Shown: positions 7,079 through 15,727, counted from the stretch's first letter. The stretch is 32,382 bases of DNA from GCA-2687025 sp964473525 (GCA_964473525.1 CAYYPK010000060.1:1-32382), one strand, 5' to 3'. The notes: a model not told the origin generated them from the letters alone. Numbers and translations: made by a program.

Positions 7079-9736
7079 CTAGCCGGCAATCTGTCGAGCT
7101 ACGATGCCGTCGACGGCTTCGATCGCGTCGGCGAGCTTGTCAACATCGCCCCCGCCTGCCTGAGCGAATTCGGGTCGGCCGCCGCCGCCGCCGCCTGCGA
7201 CTCCGGCGACCTCCTTGACAACATCGCCCGCCTTCACTCCCACGCTCTTGACGACGTCGGGTGTCACGCCGACGATGATCGCCGGTCGGCCATCGACGGC
7301 GGCGCCCAGGACGACGACCCCGGACCCAAGCTTGTCCTTGAGCGCCTCGCCGAGCTCACGCAGTTCGTCGCGTCCGATGTTCTCGACAACCGTCGCCAGC
7401 ACGTTGACGCCTTCGACGTCCTTGGCGGCGTCCAGATAGGCGTCCACGTTGGAGAGCGCCGCCTGAGCTCGCAACGTCGCGGCTTCGGCTTCGAGCCGCT
7501 TCACTTCCGCCACGAAATTCTCGGCGCGGCCCAGAATCTCCTCGCGCCGACGCGCGCCTACTACGCTCGCGACGCCTTCGACCAGCCTGTCCGACTCCGC
7601 ATAGTGAGCGAAGGCCGCCTGACCCGTGACGGCGTCGATGCGCCGCACGCCGGAGGCGATGCTCTGCTCCCGCAGTACCTTGAACGGCCCGATGGCGGAT
7701 GTGTTCGACACGTGCGTGCCGCCGCATAGCTCCATGCTCGTGTCGCCCATGACGACGGTGCGGACCCGGTCTCCGTATTTCTCACCGAAGAGAGCCATGG
7801 CGCCACGCTCGCGCGCTTCCTCCAGCCCCATCCAGTTCGTCTCGACATCGTCTCCCGCGAGGACGTGTTCGTTCACGAACGCCTCGATGTCGGCGAGCGC
7901 GTCGTCCGAGATGCCTTCGTAGTGCGTCACGTCGAACCGGACGCGGTCGGGAGCGACCAGCGACCCCGCCTGTGTGACGTGCGTGCCGATGTACTTGCGC
8001 AGCCCCGCGTGCAGCAGATGCGTCGCGGAGTGCGCCCGGCGTGTCGCCGTGCGCCGGGTCGCGTCGACCTTCGCCACGACATCGGCCTCGAGATCCCCCG
8101 GCAGCCGGTCGACGACGTGGACGATGCTGTCGTCCTCTTCCTTCTGCGTGTCGAGGACGGTCAACTCGTCCGCGCCAACGGTCAGCGTGCCCTGGTCCCC
8201 TACCTGCCCGCCGGCTTCTCCGTAGAACGGGGTGCGGTCAAGCACGATGTGGTAAGTCTTCGCGTCGTCCGGCCCTTCGAGGACGCGGACGCGTCGAATG
8301 GACGCTTCCTCCTCCAACGACTCGTAGCCCGTGAAGAACGAGTGCTCTCCCTCGGCCACGTCTTGCCACTGGGCGACGGCGGCGAGGTCTACGGCGAAGC
8401 GCTGCGCGGAGCGCGCGCGCTCGCGTTGCTCCGTCATCAGCTCATCGAAACGCGTCGTGTCCACATCCAGACCGCGCTCGGAGGATATAAGCTGGGTCAG
8501 GTCGAGCGGGAACCCGAACGTGTCGTACAGCTTGAACGCTTCGTCGCCCGGGAACTGCGCGCCGTTGTCCTTGCTGAGCCCAGAGGCGACTTCCTCGAAT
8601 ATCTCGAGGCCACGGTCCAACGTGCGCCCGAACGCCTCCTCCTCAGCCCGGATGACGCGCTCAATGTGTTCCTGGCGCTCGACGATCTCCGGGAAGATGT
8701 ACCCCATCGTATCGACGAGCACCGGCGTCAGCTTGTGCAGGAAGGGGTCGTCGAATCCGAGCATTCTGCCGTAACGGACGGCGCGTCGGAGGATGCGTCG
8801 CAGCACGTACCCTCGGCCTTCGTTGCCGGGCAGAGCCCCGTCGCCAATGGTGAACGTCAGCATGCGGGCGTGGTCGCTGATGACCTGCATGGGTATACGA
8901 ATCGTCTGCTCGTCGCCGTTCGCGTAGCCCTTGCCCGACAGTTCGCTCAGTTGCTCCAGGAGCGGCGTAAAGAGGTCGGTCTCGTAGTTCGACGTCTTGC
9001 CCTGCATGATGGCGCAGACGCGCTCGAACCCCATGCCCGTGTCTACATGCTTCGCGGGAAGAGGCACGAGCGAGCCGTCCGCCTGCCTGTTGAACTGGAT
9101 GAAGACGAGGTTCCATATCTCAATGACGTTCGGGTCGTCGGCGTTCACCATCGGCCCGCCCGTGCCGTCGGGCGTCATGTCGATGTGGATTTCCGAACAT
9201 GGCCCGCAGGGGCCGGTGTCGCCCATCTCCCAGAAGTTGTCCTTCTTGCTGAAGGGTAGAATGTGCGACGGGTCGATGTCCGTCACCTCGGCCCACAGGT
9301 CGGCGGCTTCGTTGTCCGCCTCGACGCCGTCAGCCTCATCGCCTCCGAACACCGTTGCGTATAGCCGGTCCTTGGGAAGGCCCCACACTTCGGTCAGGAG
9401 GGTCCACGCCCAGTCGATGGCCTCGCGCTTGAAGTAGTCGCCGAAGGACCAGTTCCCGAGCATCTCGAAGAACGTGTGGTGGCTCTTGGAATAGCCGACT
9501 TCCTCGAGGTCGTTGTGCTTGCCGTCCACACGGACGCACTTCTGTGTGTCCGCGGCGCGCACGTAGGGACGCGTGCCCGTGCCGAGGAAGACGTCCTTGA
9601 ACTGGTTCATGCCGGCGTTGGTGAAGAGGAGCGTCGGGTCGTTGCGTGGAACCGTTGGCGCGCTGGGCACTACCGCGTGCTCGAGCTCGCGGAAGTAGTC
9701 CAGGTACCCGTCGCGCATCTCTCTCGCGGTTCTCAT
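7079..9736 (-). CDS. alaS: Alanine--tRNA ligase
   Basis: 885 residues from the ATG at 9736, beginning MRTAREMRDGYLDYF as the family does (E. coli 876). The domain order is the class II catalytic core, the tRNA-recognition helical region, an editing domain and C-Ala. Zinc ligands of the editing site are visible: His569 and His573 (HSATH) and Cys671 and His675 (CGGTH). The C-Ala/DHHA1 glycine-rich loop GGGGGGRPEFAQAGG is near the end. An open extension upstream of 9736 lacks homology and is excluded by the ribosome site at 9746-9751. It charges tRNA-Ala and clears Ser/Gly mischarging. It heads a minus-strand unit with two membrane proteins and larB. Confidence 0.97.
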   Translation of the reverse strand: MRTAREMRDGYLDYFRELEHAVVPSAPTVPRNDPTLLFTNAGMNQFKDVFLGTGTRPYVRAADTQKCVRVDGKHNDLEEVGYSKSHHTFFEMLGNWSFGDYFKREAIDWAWTLLTEVWGLPKDRLYATVFGGDEADGVEADNEAADLWAEVTDIDPSHILPFSKKDNFWEMGDTGPCGPCSEIHIDMTPDGTGGPMVNADDPNVIEIWNLVFIQFNRQADGSLVPLPAKHVDTGMGFERVCAIMQGKTSNYETDLFTPLLEQLSELSGKGYANGDEQTIRIPMQVISDHARMLTFTIGDGALPGNEGRGYVLRRILRRAVRYGRMLGFDDPFLHKLTPVLVDTMGYIFPEIVERQEHIERVIRAEEEAFGRTLDRGLEIFEEVASGLSKDNGAQFPGDEAFKLYDTFGFPLDLTQLISSERGLDVDTTRFDELMTEQRERARSAQRFAVDLAAVAQWQDVAEGEHSFFTGYESLEEEASIRRVRVLEGPDDAKTYHIVLDRTPFYGEAGGQVGDQGTLTVGADELTVLDTQKEEDDSIVHVVDRLPGDLEADVVAKVDATRRTATRRAHSATHLLHAGLRKYIGTHVTQAGSLVAPDRVRFDVTHYEGISDDALADIEAFVNEHVLAGDDVETNWMGLEEARERGAMALFGEKYGDRVRTVVMGDTSMELCGGTHVSNTSAIGPFKVLREQSIASGVRRIDAVTGQAAFAHYAESDRLVEGVASVVGARRREEILGRAENFVAEVKRLEAEAATLRAQAALSNVDAYLDAAKDVEGVNVLATVVENIGRDELRELGEALKDKLGSGVVVLGAAVDGRPAIIVGVTPDVVKSVGVKAGDVVKEVAGVAGGGGGGRPEFAQAGGGDVDKLADAIEAVDGIVARQIAG

Positions 9737-9745
9737 CGCCGATGG

Positions 9746-9751
9746 CTCCTC
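9746..9751 (-). promoter_or_regulatory. Ribosome binding site that fixes the alaS start
   Basis: GAGGAG on the minus strand lies nine bases before ATG 9736 and selects this start over in-frame codons up to 9946. Confidence 0.7.
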
Positions 9752-9817
9752 AACGGTCACTCGCGCCTGAATCCGGCCCGAGTCAACAGCCTCCCGGGCG
9801 GTCACGATACGTGTCCC

Positions 9818-9846
9818 ATGGTACATCACCGGCCTGCCAGTGACTA
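9818..9846 (-). promoter_or_regulatory. Possible alaS promoter
   Basis: On the minus strand, TAGTCA (9846-9841), a 17-base spacer and TACCAT (9823-9818) match the sigma70 boxes at four of six positions each. This is the best spaced pair in the 248-base gap, but it is weak. No T-box core sequence is present. Confidence 0.25.
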
Positions 9847-9904
9847 GCCCCAGAGCGCGCTGTGACGGCCGGCGTAAGAGCGCCGAGAAACGTGCGGCGG
9901 GGCG

Positions 9905-9933
9905 TTGTTCCGCGTGTCGCGCCGCCGTAGAAT
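9905..9933 (+). promoter_or_regulatory. Promoter of the second Gfo/Idh/MocA gene
   Basis: TTGTTC (9905-9910), a 17-base spacer and TAGAAT (9928-9933) lie 52 bases before the ATG at 9985. The -10 box is good; the -35 box matches at three of six positions. A 15-base palindrome begins inside the -10 box. Confidence 0.42.
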
Positions 9934-9944
9934 CGCAGCGATTC
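9930..9944. promoter_or_regulatory. 15-bp palindromic operator candidate
   Basis: GAATCGC-A-GCGATTC is a perfect 7+1+7 palindrome. It covers the last bases of the predicted -10 box and the transcription start of the Gfo/Idh/MocA gene at 9985, where a bound repressor would block initiation. No regulator gene is nearby. Confidence 0.42.
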
Positions 9945-9984
9945 ACGCAGCGGCACGGCGGCTAGCAAGCGGTAGGAGAGCGCC

Positions 9985-10881
9985 ATGATACGGGTAGGCC
10001 TCGTAGACTTCGATACGTCGCACGTCGTTGCGTTCACGCAGCGGTGGAACCACGTTGACTGCGCCGAGGAGCACTGGATCGAGGGCGTGAAGGTCGTCGC
10101 GGGTTGCCCGGGCGTTTCCTATCTCTCCCCAGAGCGCGTACCAGGGTTCACGGACAAGCTCCGCGAATACGGCGTGGAGATCGTCGAGCGCCCCGAGGAT
10201 CTGATCGACAAGATCGACGCCGTGTGCATCGAGTCGGTAGACGGAAGCGTGCATCTGGAGCGCGCGCGGCCGTTCCTCGAAGCGGGCGTGCCGATGTTCG
10301 TCGACAAGCCGTTCACCTGCTCGCTGGCGCATGCCAAGGAGATCGCCTCCCTGGCAGAGAAGCATGGCGTGCCACTCTTCTCTAGCTCCTCGTTGCGGTT
10401 CGGCCGTGAGATCATCGAGCTGCACGCCAACGCCGATGAGAACGGCGCCGTCATCGGGGCGGACGCCTACTCTCCGGCATCCCTGCACCCCCGCAACCCA
10501 GGGCTGTTCCACTACGGCGTTCATGGCGTCGAGACGCTGTTCGCCATCATGGGGCAGGGCTGTGTAGCCGTGAGTTCGGCGACGACGGGGGACGTCGATG
10601 TCGTGACGGGCTACTGGGACGGTGGCCGCGTCGGCACGGTGCGCGGCATCCGAAACGGCGCGGCGGGCTATGGCTTCAACGCATTCTGTGAGAAGAAGGT
10701 CGTCCAGTCCACCATCGACGCCGGGTACATCTACAGCGGTCTGCTGGGCGCGATCACGACGATGTTCGAGACCGGCGAGCCGCCCATCGACATCCGCGAG
10801 ACGTTGGAAATAACAGCGTTCATCGAGGGCGCGCTCGAGTCCGTCGCGCGGGATGGCGCGAAGGTCGAGATCGCGGTTTAG
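9985..10881 (+). CDS. Gfo/Idh/MocA family oxidoreductase (second; divergent N-terminus)
   Basis: A 298-residue protein, slightly short for the family. AGGAG at 9974-9978 supports the ATG. The Rossmann start is unusual: GLVDFDTSH (5-13) replaces the usual GxGxxG, as in a subset of the family. The second-domain motif is present as VDKP (106-109), with Asp in place of the usual Glu. HYGVHGVETLFAIMG is a typical substrate-domain stretch. The substrate is unknown, presumably a sugar or cyclitol. It stands alone on the plus strand, divergent from alaS, with its own promoter and palindrome; the next gene is 135 bases away. Cofactor preference cannot be judged with the glycine motif altered. Confidence 0.8.
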   Translation: MIRVGLVDFDTSHVVAFTQRWNHVDCAEEHWIEGVKVVAGCPGVSYLSPERVPGFTDKLREYGVEIVERPEDLIDKIDAVCIESVDGSVHLERARPFLEAGVPMFVDKPFTCSLAHAKEIASLAEKHGVPLFSSSSLRFGREIIELHANADENGAVIGADAYSPASLHPRNPGLFHYGVHGVETLFAIMGQGCVAVSSATTGDVDVVTGYWDGGRVGTVRGIRNGAAGYGFNAFCEKKVVQSTIDAGYIYSGLLGAITTMFETGEPPIDIRETLEITAFIEGALESVARDGAKVEIAV

Positions 10882-11016
10882 GCGGTCGACGCTTCCGGAA
10901 CGCTCAGCCGTGGCCTCTGACGCCGGGCCGGCGCGGTGTGCCCAGCCGCCCACGGCCGGTGCTACCATCATGCCGGACGCGCGCCAAAGGCGCCCCTAAC
11001 CTCAGGAGACGGCGCC

Positions 11017-12303
11017 ATGGATCCTGTTCTTCAGGTCGCCCTCGACTTCTACAACGCATCACGCGCCATGGTCGTCGCCGAGGAAGCAGCGGCCGGCGGG
11101 GCTCAGTGGCTCGAAGCCGGTACGCCGCTCATCAAGAGCGAGGGTCTCGAGGTCGTGCGTCAGCTTCGCGCTCGATTCCCAAGCCACACCATCGTCGCCG
11201 ACATGAAGACCATGGACGCCGGGCGCGCGGAAGTCGAGCTCGCGTCGAAGGCGGGAGCGGATGTCGTCGGCGTACTGGGCGCGGCGTCCGACTCGACGAT
11301 ACAGGAAAGCGTGGACGGGGCCGCGAACTACGGCTGCAAGATCATCGTCGACCTCATCGGGGTCTCCGACCCGGCTGCGCGCGCACGCGAGGCGGAGGCG
11401 ATGGGCGCGGATTACGTCGGCATGCACGTCGCCATCGACGACCAGATGCGCGGTGTCTCGCCGTTCGAGGCGCTGCGCGAAGTCGCCGACACGGTGGACA
11501 TTCCCGTCGCGGTGGCGGGCGGCATCCACTCCGAGAACGCGGCGGAGGCGGTGGCCGCGGGCGCGAGCATCGTCATCGTGGGCGGCTCCATCACGAAGGC
11601 CCCCGACGCCAAGGCCGCTGCGGAAGGCATCTTGACCGCGATGCGCACCGGCGCCGTTGTCGAAACGGAGCACTTCAAGCGCGCGACTGACAGCGACCTG
11701 CTCGAGACGCTGCTGATGGTCTCGACAGCCAACCTCGCTGATGCCCAGCATCGCTCGGGTGAGCTGCCGCACATCGCCCCTGTAGTACCTGGCGTGAAGA
11801 TGGCCGGCCCGGCTGTCACCGTGCGCACGTACCACGGTGACTGGGCGAAGCCCGTCGAGGCGATCGACATGGCGCAGCCTGGCGAGGTAATCGTCGTCGA
11901 GGCTGGTGGGCTGCCGCATGTCGTGTGGGGTGAACTCGCCACGCACAGCGCGGCGGTGCGCAAGCTGGGTGGCGTCGTCATTGACGGTGGCATCCGGGAC
12001 GTCGCCGAGATACGCCGCATCGAGTTCCCCGCGTACGCCCGCCACATTGCCCCGACCGCCTGGGAGCCGAAGGGTCTTGGCGAGATCAACGTACCCATCA
12101 CGATCGGCAGCACGCGCATCAGCCCGGGCGACTGGATCGTGGGCGACGACGACGGCGTAGTCGTGGTGCCCGCGAAGGAAGCCGTCGAGATCGCGAATCG
12201 CGCCATGAGCGTGCTGGAAACGGAAAACCGACTGCGTCGAGAGATCGACGCGGGGAGCACGCTCAGCGAACTCACCGAGATGGTGAAGTGGGAGAAGCGG
12301 TAG
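11017..12303 (+). CDS. Bifunctional 3-hexulose-6-phosphate synthase / RraA-like aldolase
   Basis: A 428-residue fusion. Residues 1-210 are a HUMPS-type TIM barrel: Asp10 (VALDF), the D-x-K-x-x-D metal/active motif Asp62-Lys64-Asp67 (ADMKTMDAG) and His137 in MHVAIDDQ, closer to hexulose-phosphate synthase than to ketogulonate-phosphate decarboxylase. Residues about 222-425 are RraA-like, with GE (305-306) and GGIRD (324-328, Arg327-Asp328), the pattern of active HMG/CHA aldolases and oxaloacetate decarboxylases. The first half would condense formaldehyde with ribulose-5-phosphate or run in reverse; the second would cleave a 4-hydroxy-2-keto acid. AGGAGA lies seven bases before the ATG. The fusion is a known architecture; no 6-phospho-3-hexuloisomerase gene is nearby. 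Confidence 0.87.
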   Translation: MDPVLQVALDFYNASRAMVVAEEAAAGGAQWLEAGTPLIKSEGLEVVRQLRARFPSHTIVADMKTMDAGRAEVELASKAGADVVGVLGAASDSTIQESVDGAANYGCKIIVDLIGVSDPAARAREAEAMGADYVGMHVAIDDQMRGVSPFEALREVADTVDIPVAVAGGIHSENAAEAVAAGASIVIVGGSITKAPDAKAAAEGILTAMRTGAVVETEHFKRATDSDLLETLLMVSTANLADAQHRSGELPHIAPVVPGVKMAGPAVTVRTYHGDWAKPVEAIDMAQPGEVIVVEAGGLPHVVWGELATHSAAVRKLGGVVIDGGIRDVAEIRRIEFPAYARHIAPTAWEPKGLGEINVPITIGSTRISPGDWIVGDDDGVVVVPAKEAVEIANRAMSVLETENRLRREIDAGSTLSELTEMVKWEKR

Positions 12304-12304
12304 C

Positions 12305-13231
12305 TTGACCTCCTGCGTTGTCGTCGGTCCTGGGGCGATCGGTCTGCTGTTCGCCTGTCGTCTCTCGTCGGTCCTCGCCAACGTTGCGTTGCTCGATCAC
12401 CGGCCTGACCGCGCGCGTCGACTTAGCGGCAGCGGCATTCGTCTCGTAGCCGCGGACGGCGCCGACACGACGCATCGCATCGGTGTGTACGCGTCCGCGC
12501 GGGACGTCCCGTTCGCGCCGGACACACTTGTCTTTACGACGAAGGCCTACGCCACCCAGGACGCCGCGCGGCACGCGCGGGCGTTGGGCGCCGACGCGCG
12601 CGTCGTCGTGTCGCTGCAAAACGGAATGGGTAACGTCGAGGCGCTCTCGGACGTTTTTGGCGATAGGCGTTGTATTGCCGGAACGACCGCGCAAGGCGCG
12701 ACGCTCGTTGAGGAAGGGGTCGTGCGCGATGCAGGCGCGGGAGTGACGCGGTTGGCGGCCGTGGCGACGGATTCCACCGGTCTCGCGAGGGATGTTGCCT
12801 CAACGCTACGCGGCGCTGGGCTCGCGGTCGAGATGTCGGACGCCTGGGAGTCGGTGGTCTGGGGCAAGGCGCTGGTGAATTGCTCCATCAACCCGTTGAC
12901 CGCTCTGTTGAGCGTGCGCAACGGCCATCTCGCCGAATCCGCTTCCGGCCGCGAGTTAGTTTCGCGCGTCGCACACGAGGGGGCGGCGGTCGCTGACGCG
13001 GAGGGGGTCGACGTGCCAGGGGATCTGGCAGCCGCTTCCATAGGAGTCGCGGAGGCGACCAGGAGGAACATCTCCTCGATGCGTCAGGACTTCGAACGTG
13101 GATCACGGGCCGAACTTGAGGAAATCAACGGTATCATAGTCGCCAGGGCCGCGCGGTCGGCAACGCCGGTCCACACTCTCAGGGCGATCACCCTCCTGGC
13201 GAGGGCCAAGGCAGCGGCGTTGAGCAGCTAA
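12305..13231 (+). CDS. panE: 2-dehydropantoate 2-reductase family protein (ketopantoate reductase)
   Basis: A 308-residue protein, TTG start, one base after the fusion gene's stop, with GGAG ten bases upstream. The N-terminal NADP-binding motif is GPGAIG (8-13). TKAY and LQNGMGN follow in the Rossmann domain, and the catalytic lysine is in WGKALVNCSIN (Lys188, with Asn192). The C-terminal signature SSMRQDFERGSRAELEEINGI is nearly complete. PanE reduces ketopantoate to pantoate for coenzyme A synthesis; family members also reduce other branched 2-keto acids. No panB, panC or panD is in the window, so the partnership with an RraA-type aldolase domain leaves the substrate open. Confidence 0.88.
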   Translation: MTSCVVVGPGAIGLLFACRLSSVLANVALLDHRPDRARRLSGSGIRLVAADGADTTHRIGVYASARDVPFAPDTLVFTTKAYATQDAARHARALGADARVVVSLQNGMGNVEALSDVFGDRRCIAGTTAQGATLVEEGVVRDAGAGVTRLAAVATDSTGLARDVASTLRGAGLAVEMSDAWESVVWGKALVNCSINPLTALLSVRNGHLAESASGRELVSRVAHEGAAVADAEGVDVPGDLAAASIGVAEATRRNISSMRQDFERGSRAELEEINGIIVARAARSATPVHTLRAITLLARAKAAALSS

Positions 13232-13261
13232 CAGAACGCGCGGGACGCGGAAAGGCGCACA

Positions 13262-14524
13262 GTGGACGCCAACTTTCATCGTTCGCTACGGGACGCGGAT
13301 CCATCCGTAGCCGAGCTTCTGCACGAGGATCTGAAGCGGCAACAGGACAAGCTGGTCCTGATCCCATCGGAGAACTACGCCAGCCCCGCCGTGCTGGACG
13401 CGCAGGGCAGCGTCATGACGAACAAGTACGCCGAGGGGTACCCGGGCAAGAGGTACTACAACGGCTGCGAGTACATGGACGCCATCGAGTCCCTCGCGAT
13501 AGGTCGGGCGAAGCAGATATTCCGCGCCGACCACGCCAACGTACAGCCGCACTCCGGTTCGCAGGCGAACGTCGCGGTCTTCCAGGCGCTTCTGGAGCCT
13601 GGCGACCGCGTTCTAGGCATGGAGCTCAGCCACGGCGGACATCTGAGCCACGGCATCCCACACAACATCGCTGGCAAGTTCTACGACGCGGCGTTCTACG
13701 GCGTCGAGGAAGGCTCCGGGGTCATCGACCTGGACAGGGTCCGCGACGCTGCTCGCAAGCACCAGCCTCGCCTCATCATCGTGGGCGGCAGCGCGTACCC
13801 ACGCACCATCGACTTCGCGCCCTGGCGAGAAATCGCGGACGAAGTAGGGGCGTACCTACTCGCCGACATCGCTCATATCGCCGGACTCATCGCCGTGGGG
13901 GCGCACCCCGACCCCGTGCCGTACGCCGACGCGGTATCGCTCACCACGCACAAGACGCTGCGCGGCCCGCGAGGCGCTATCATCCTGTGCCGCGAGGAAC
14001 ACGCCGACGCCGTGGACCGGGCGATCTTCCCCGGCTTGCAGGGCGGCCCGTTCATGCACGCCATCGCGGCCCGCGCGGTGAATCTGCACGAAGTGATGCA
14101 GCCACAATTCGGTCTCTACATCCGGCAGGTGCTCGCCAACGCTCGCGCCCTCGCCGACCGCCTGATGGACCACGGCTTCGACCTCGTCAGCGGCGGCACC
14201 GACACGCACCTGATGCTCGTGGACCTGACGAACCGTCCGTTCAGCGGCCGACGCGCCGCGGATCGCCTCGAAGAGGCGGGGATCATCCTCAACCGCAACG
14301 CCGTGCCGTTCGATAAGCGCTCGCCCTTCGTGACGAGCGGCATCCGACCAGGCACCCCCGCCGTCACGACTCGAGGCATGGGCGTCGACGAGATGGAGAC
14401 GATCGGTGACTTCATCGCGAAGGCGGTCAGGAAGAAGACCGGCGAGGACGGCCGCGCAGAGATCCGCGCTGAGGTGGCGGAGCTGTGCGGACGCTTCCCG
14501 GTATACCCAGGTCGCGACCGGTAG
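13262..14524 (+). CDS. glyA: Serine hydroxymethyltransferase
   Basis: A 420-residue protein of normal length from a GTG start, with AAAGG six bases upstream. Family hallmarks: LIPSENYASPAVLDAQGSVMTNKYAEGYPGKRYY in the N-terminal part, HSGSQANVAVF, the PLP lysine Lys231 in SLTTHKTLRGPRG, and GTPAVTTRGM near the C-terminus. It transfers a one-carbon unit between serine and tetrahydrofolate in the cytoplasm, making glycine and 5,10-methylene-tetrahydrofolate. It is last in the operon with the Hps-RraA fusion and panE (30-base gap). The context links one-carbon transfer to formaldehyde or ketopantoate chemistry, since PanB uses methylene-tetrahydrofolate. A repeat-borne hairpin follows. Confidence 0.96.
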   Translation: MDANFHRSLRDADPSVAELLHEDLKRQQDKLVLIPSENYASPAVLDAQGSVMTNKYAEGYPGKRYYNGCEYMDAIESLAIGRAKQIFRADHANVQPHSGSQANVAVFQALLEPGDRVLGMELSHGGHLSHGIPHNIAGKFYDAAFYGVEEGSGVIDLDRVRDAARKHQPRLIIVGGSAYPRTIDFAPWREIADEVGAYLLADIAHIAGLIAVGAHPDPVPYADAVSLTTHKTLRGPRGAIILCREEHADAVDRAIFPGLQGGPFMHAIAARAVNLHEVMQPQFGLYIRQVLANARALADRLMDHGFDLVSGGTDTHLMLVDLTNRPFSGRRAADRLEEAGIILNRNAVPFDKRSPFVTSGIRPGTPAVTTRGMGVDEMETIGDFIAKAVRKKTGEDGRAEIRAEVAELCGRFPVYPGRDR

Positions 14525-14555
14525 GCAGACCCCTTGCGGCGCGCCCGCGAGATCT

Positions 14556-14605
14556 GGTGGCGGTACTCCGACCCCTTCCTAGCCTTCCCCTTCTACGGAA
14601 GGGAA
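14556..14605 (+). repeat. Dispersed hairpin repeat, copy A
   Basis: This copy has GGTGGCG, CTCCGACCCC, TTCCTAGCC and a stem CCCTTC/GAAGGG (14588-14593 with 14598-14603) around TACG. It shares order and sequence with copies at 19162-19216 and 27320-27366. It lies between convergent glyA and the antiporter gene, where the hairpin can end transcription. Confidence 0.72.
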
Positions 14606-14612
14606 TATCTAC

Positions 14613-15719
14613 CTAGCGGCTCGTCGAGCGCTGCCCCGAGCGACGGGACCACTGTCGCGCGCACAGCACCACAAGCGTGACGAACGTGAGCGGGGCGACG
14701 AATCCCACCATGGCTAAGCTGTAGAGTGGTAGAACCATGTGCTCCCGCGCGTGCAGCCCTAGATACGTGATGTACGCTGCGTAGTAGGCAAGGAACAGCG
14801 CCCCCTCCCAGCGCGCAATCGTGTGCCCCGTGAAGAAGATCGGCAGACAGGCGAACGAGGCGGCGAGCAGCACGGGGTAGTCCAGGCCTAGCACGGCGCT
14901 GCTCACGGCGATTCCGCCGGACGCCGTGGCGGATGCCAGCCCTAGCACCACGAGCAGGTTGAAGATGCTGCTGCCGACGACGTTCCCCACGGCGATGTCA
15001 CGCTCCCCGCGCAACCCCGCCAGGAGCGATGTCGCCAGCTCTGGTAACGACGTGCCACCCGCGACGATCGTGAGGCCGATAACCAATTCGCTGACGTTCA
15101 GCGCGCGGGCGAAGGCCGTCGCCGAGGACACGACCCACCGAGAGCCGAATACGAGCATGGCCAACCCGCCAAGAACCAGCGCCGCGTAGAACGCGACGTT
15201 CTCGCGGCCGACGCGCTTGCGACCTAACGCGGCGGCGTAGTCCTCGCCGTCGTCCGACAGCGCGCTCTGCGCGCGACTGGACCTGACGAGGAACGCCGTG
15301 TATGCCAGCGCACCCGCAAACAGCGCCGCTCCTTCCCACCGCGCGATGCGCCCGTCCACGCTGAACGCGTAGGCGGCGACCGCGGCTCCGACCATGATGG
15401 GCGCGTCGATCCATATCAGACGGCGAGAGACCACGAGCGGCGTCAGTAGCGCCGACGCGCCGAGGATGAGGAGGATATTCGCAATGTTGCTGCCAACGAC
15501 GTTCCCGACCGACAGGTCAGCCTGTCCCTGGGAGAGCGCCATCAGGCTCACGGTGAGTTCGGGCGCGCCAGTTCCGTAGGCAACGACCGTGAGGCCGATG
15601 ATGAGAGGCGGTATGCCCAGGCCCGCCGCCAGCCGTGACGCGCCCCGCACAAGCAACTCGGCGCCGCCGATGAGGCAAGCGAGCCCGGCGATGAAGAACG
15701 CGACGTTGGTGAACGACAC
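14613..15719 (-). CDS. Calcium/sodium antiporter family membrane protein (CaCA, YrbG-like)
   Basis: 368 residues from GTG 15719, eight bases after the preceding gene. It has ten or so hydrophobic helices in two inverted halves, each with a family alpha-repeat. The first is VVAYGTGAPELTVSL (around Glu54), followed by VGNVVGSNIANILLILG. The second is GGTSLPELATSL (around Glu227), followed by VGNVVGSSIFNLLVVLG. Both ion-binding glutamates are present; the first repeat has Gly51 where many members have Ser. The central loop (about 145-175) is acidic then basic, as in regulatory loops. It probably exchanges Ca2+ or another cation for Na+/H+ at the inner membrane. A longer N-terminal reading is possible but would run into the upstream gene and is Arg-rich without homology. 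Confidence 0.88.
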   Translation of the reverse strand: MSFTNVAFFIAGLACLIGGAELLVRGASRLAAGLGIPPLIIGLTVVAYGTGAPELTVSLMALSQGQADLSVGNVVGSNIANILLILGASALLTPLVVSRRLIWIDAPIMVGAAVAAYAFSVDGRIARWEGAALFAGALAYTAFLVRSSRAQSALSDDGEDYAAALGRKRVGRENVAFYAALVLGGLAMLVFGSRWVVSSATAFARALNVSELVIGLTIVAGGTSLPELATSLLAGLRGERDIAVGNVVGSSIFNLLVVLGLASATASGGIAVSSAVLGLDYPVLLAASFACLPIFFTGHTIARWEGALFLAYYAAYITYLGLHAREHMVLPLYSLAMVGFVAPLTFVTLVVLCARQWSRRSGQRSTSR

Positions 15720-15727
15720 GGGAGCCC

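Noticed and set aside
7865..9259. Long plus-strand open frame (464 codons) opposite alaS
   Set aside because: It lies wholly inside alaS on the other strand. It is Arg/Val/Asp-rich without recognisable motifs, as expected from the GC-rich antisense frame.
9737..9984. T-box leader for alaS
   Set aside because: No T-box core sequence or antiterminator pairing could be found on the minus strand.
10979..10994. GCGCC-AAA-GGCGC hairpin before the Hps-RraA gene as a terminator
   Set aside because: Only a five-base stem with no T run, in GC-rich DNA where such pairs are frequent.
11059..12381. Minus-strand open frame (440 codons) opposite the Hps-RraA gene
   Set aside because: Antisense artefact of codon bias; the plus strand has clear catalytic motifs.
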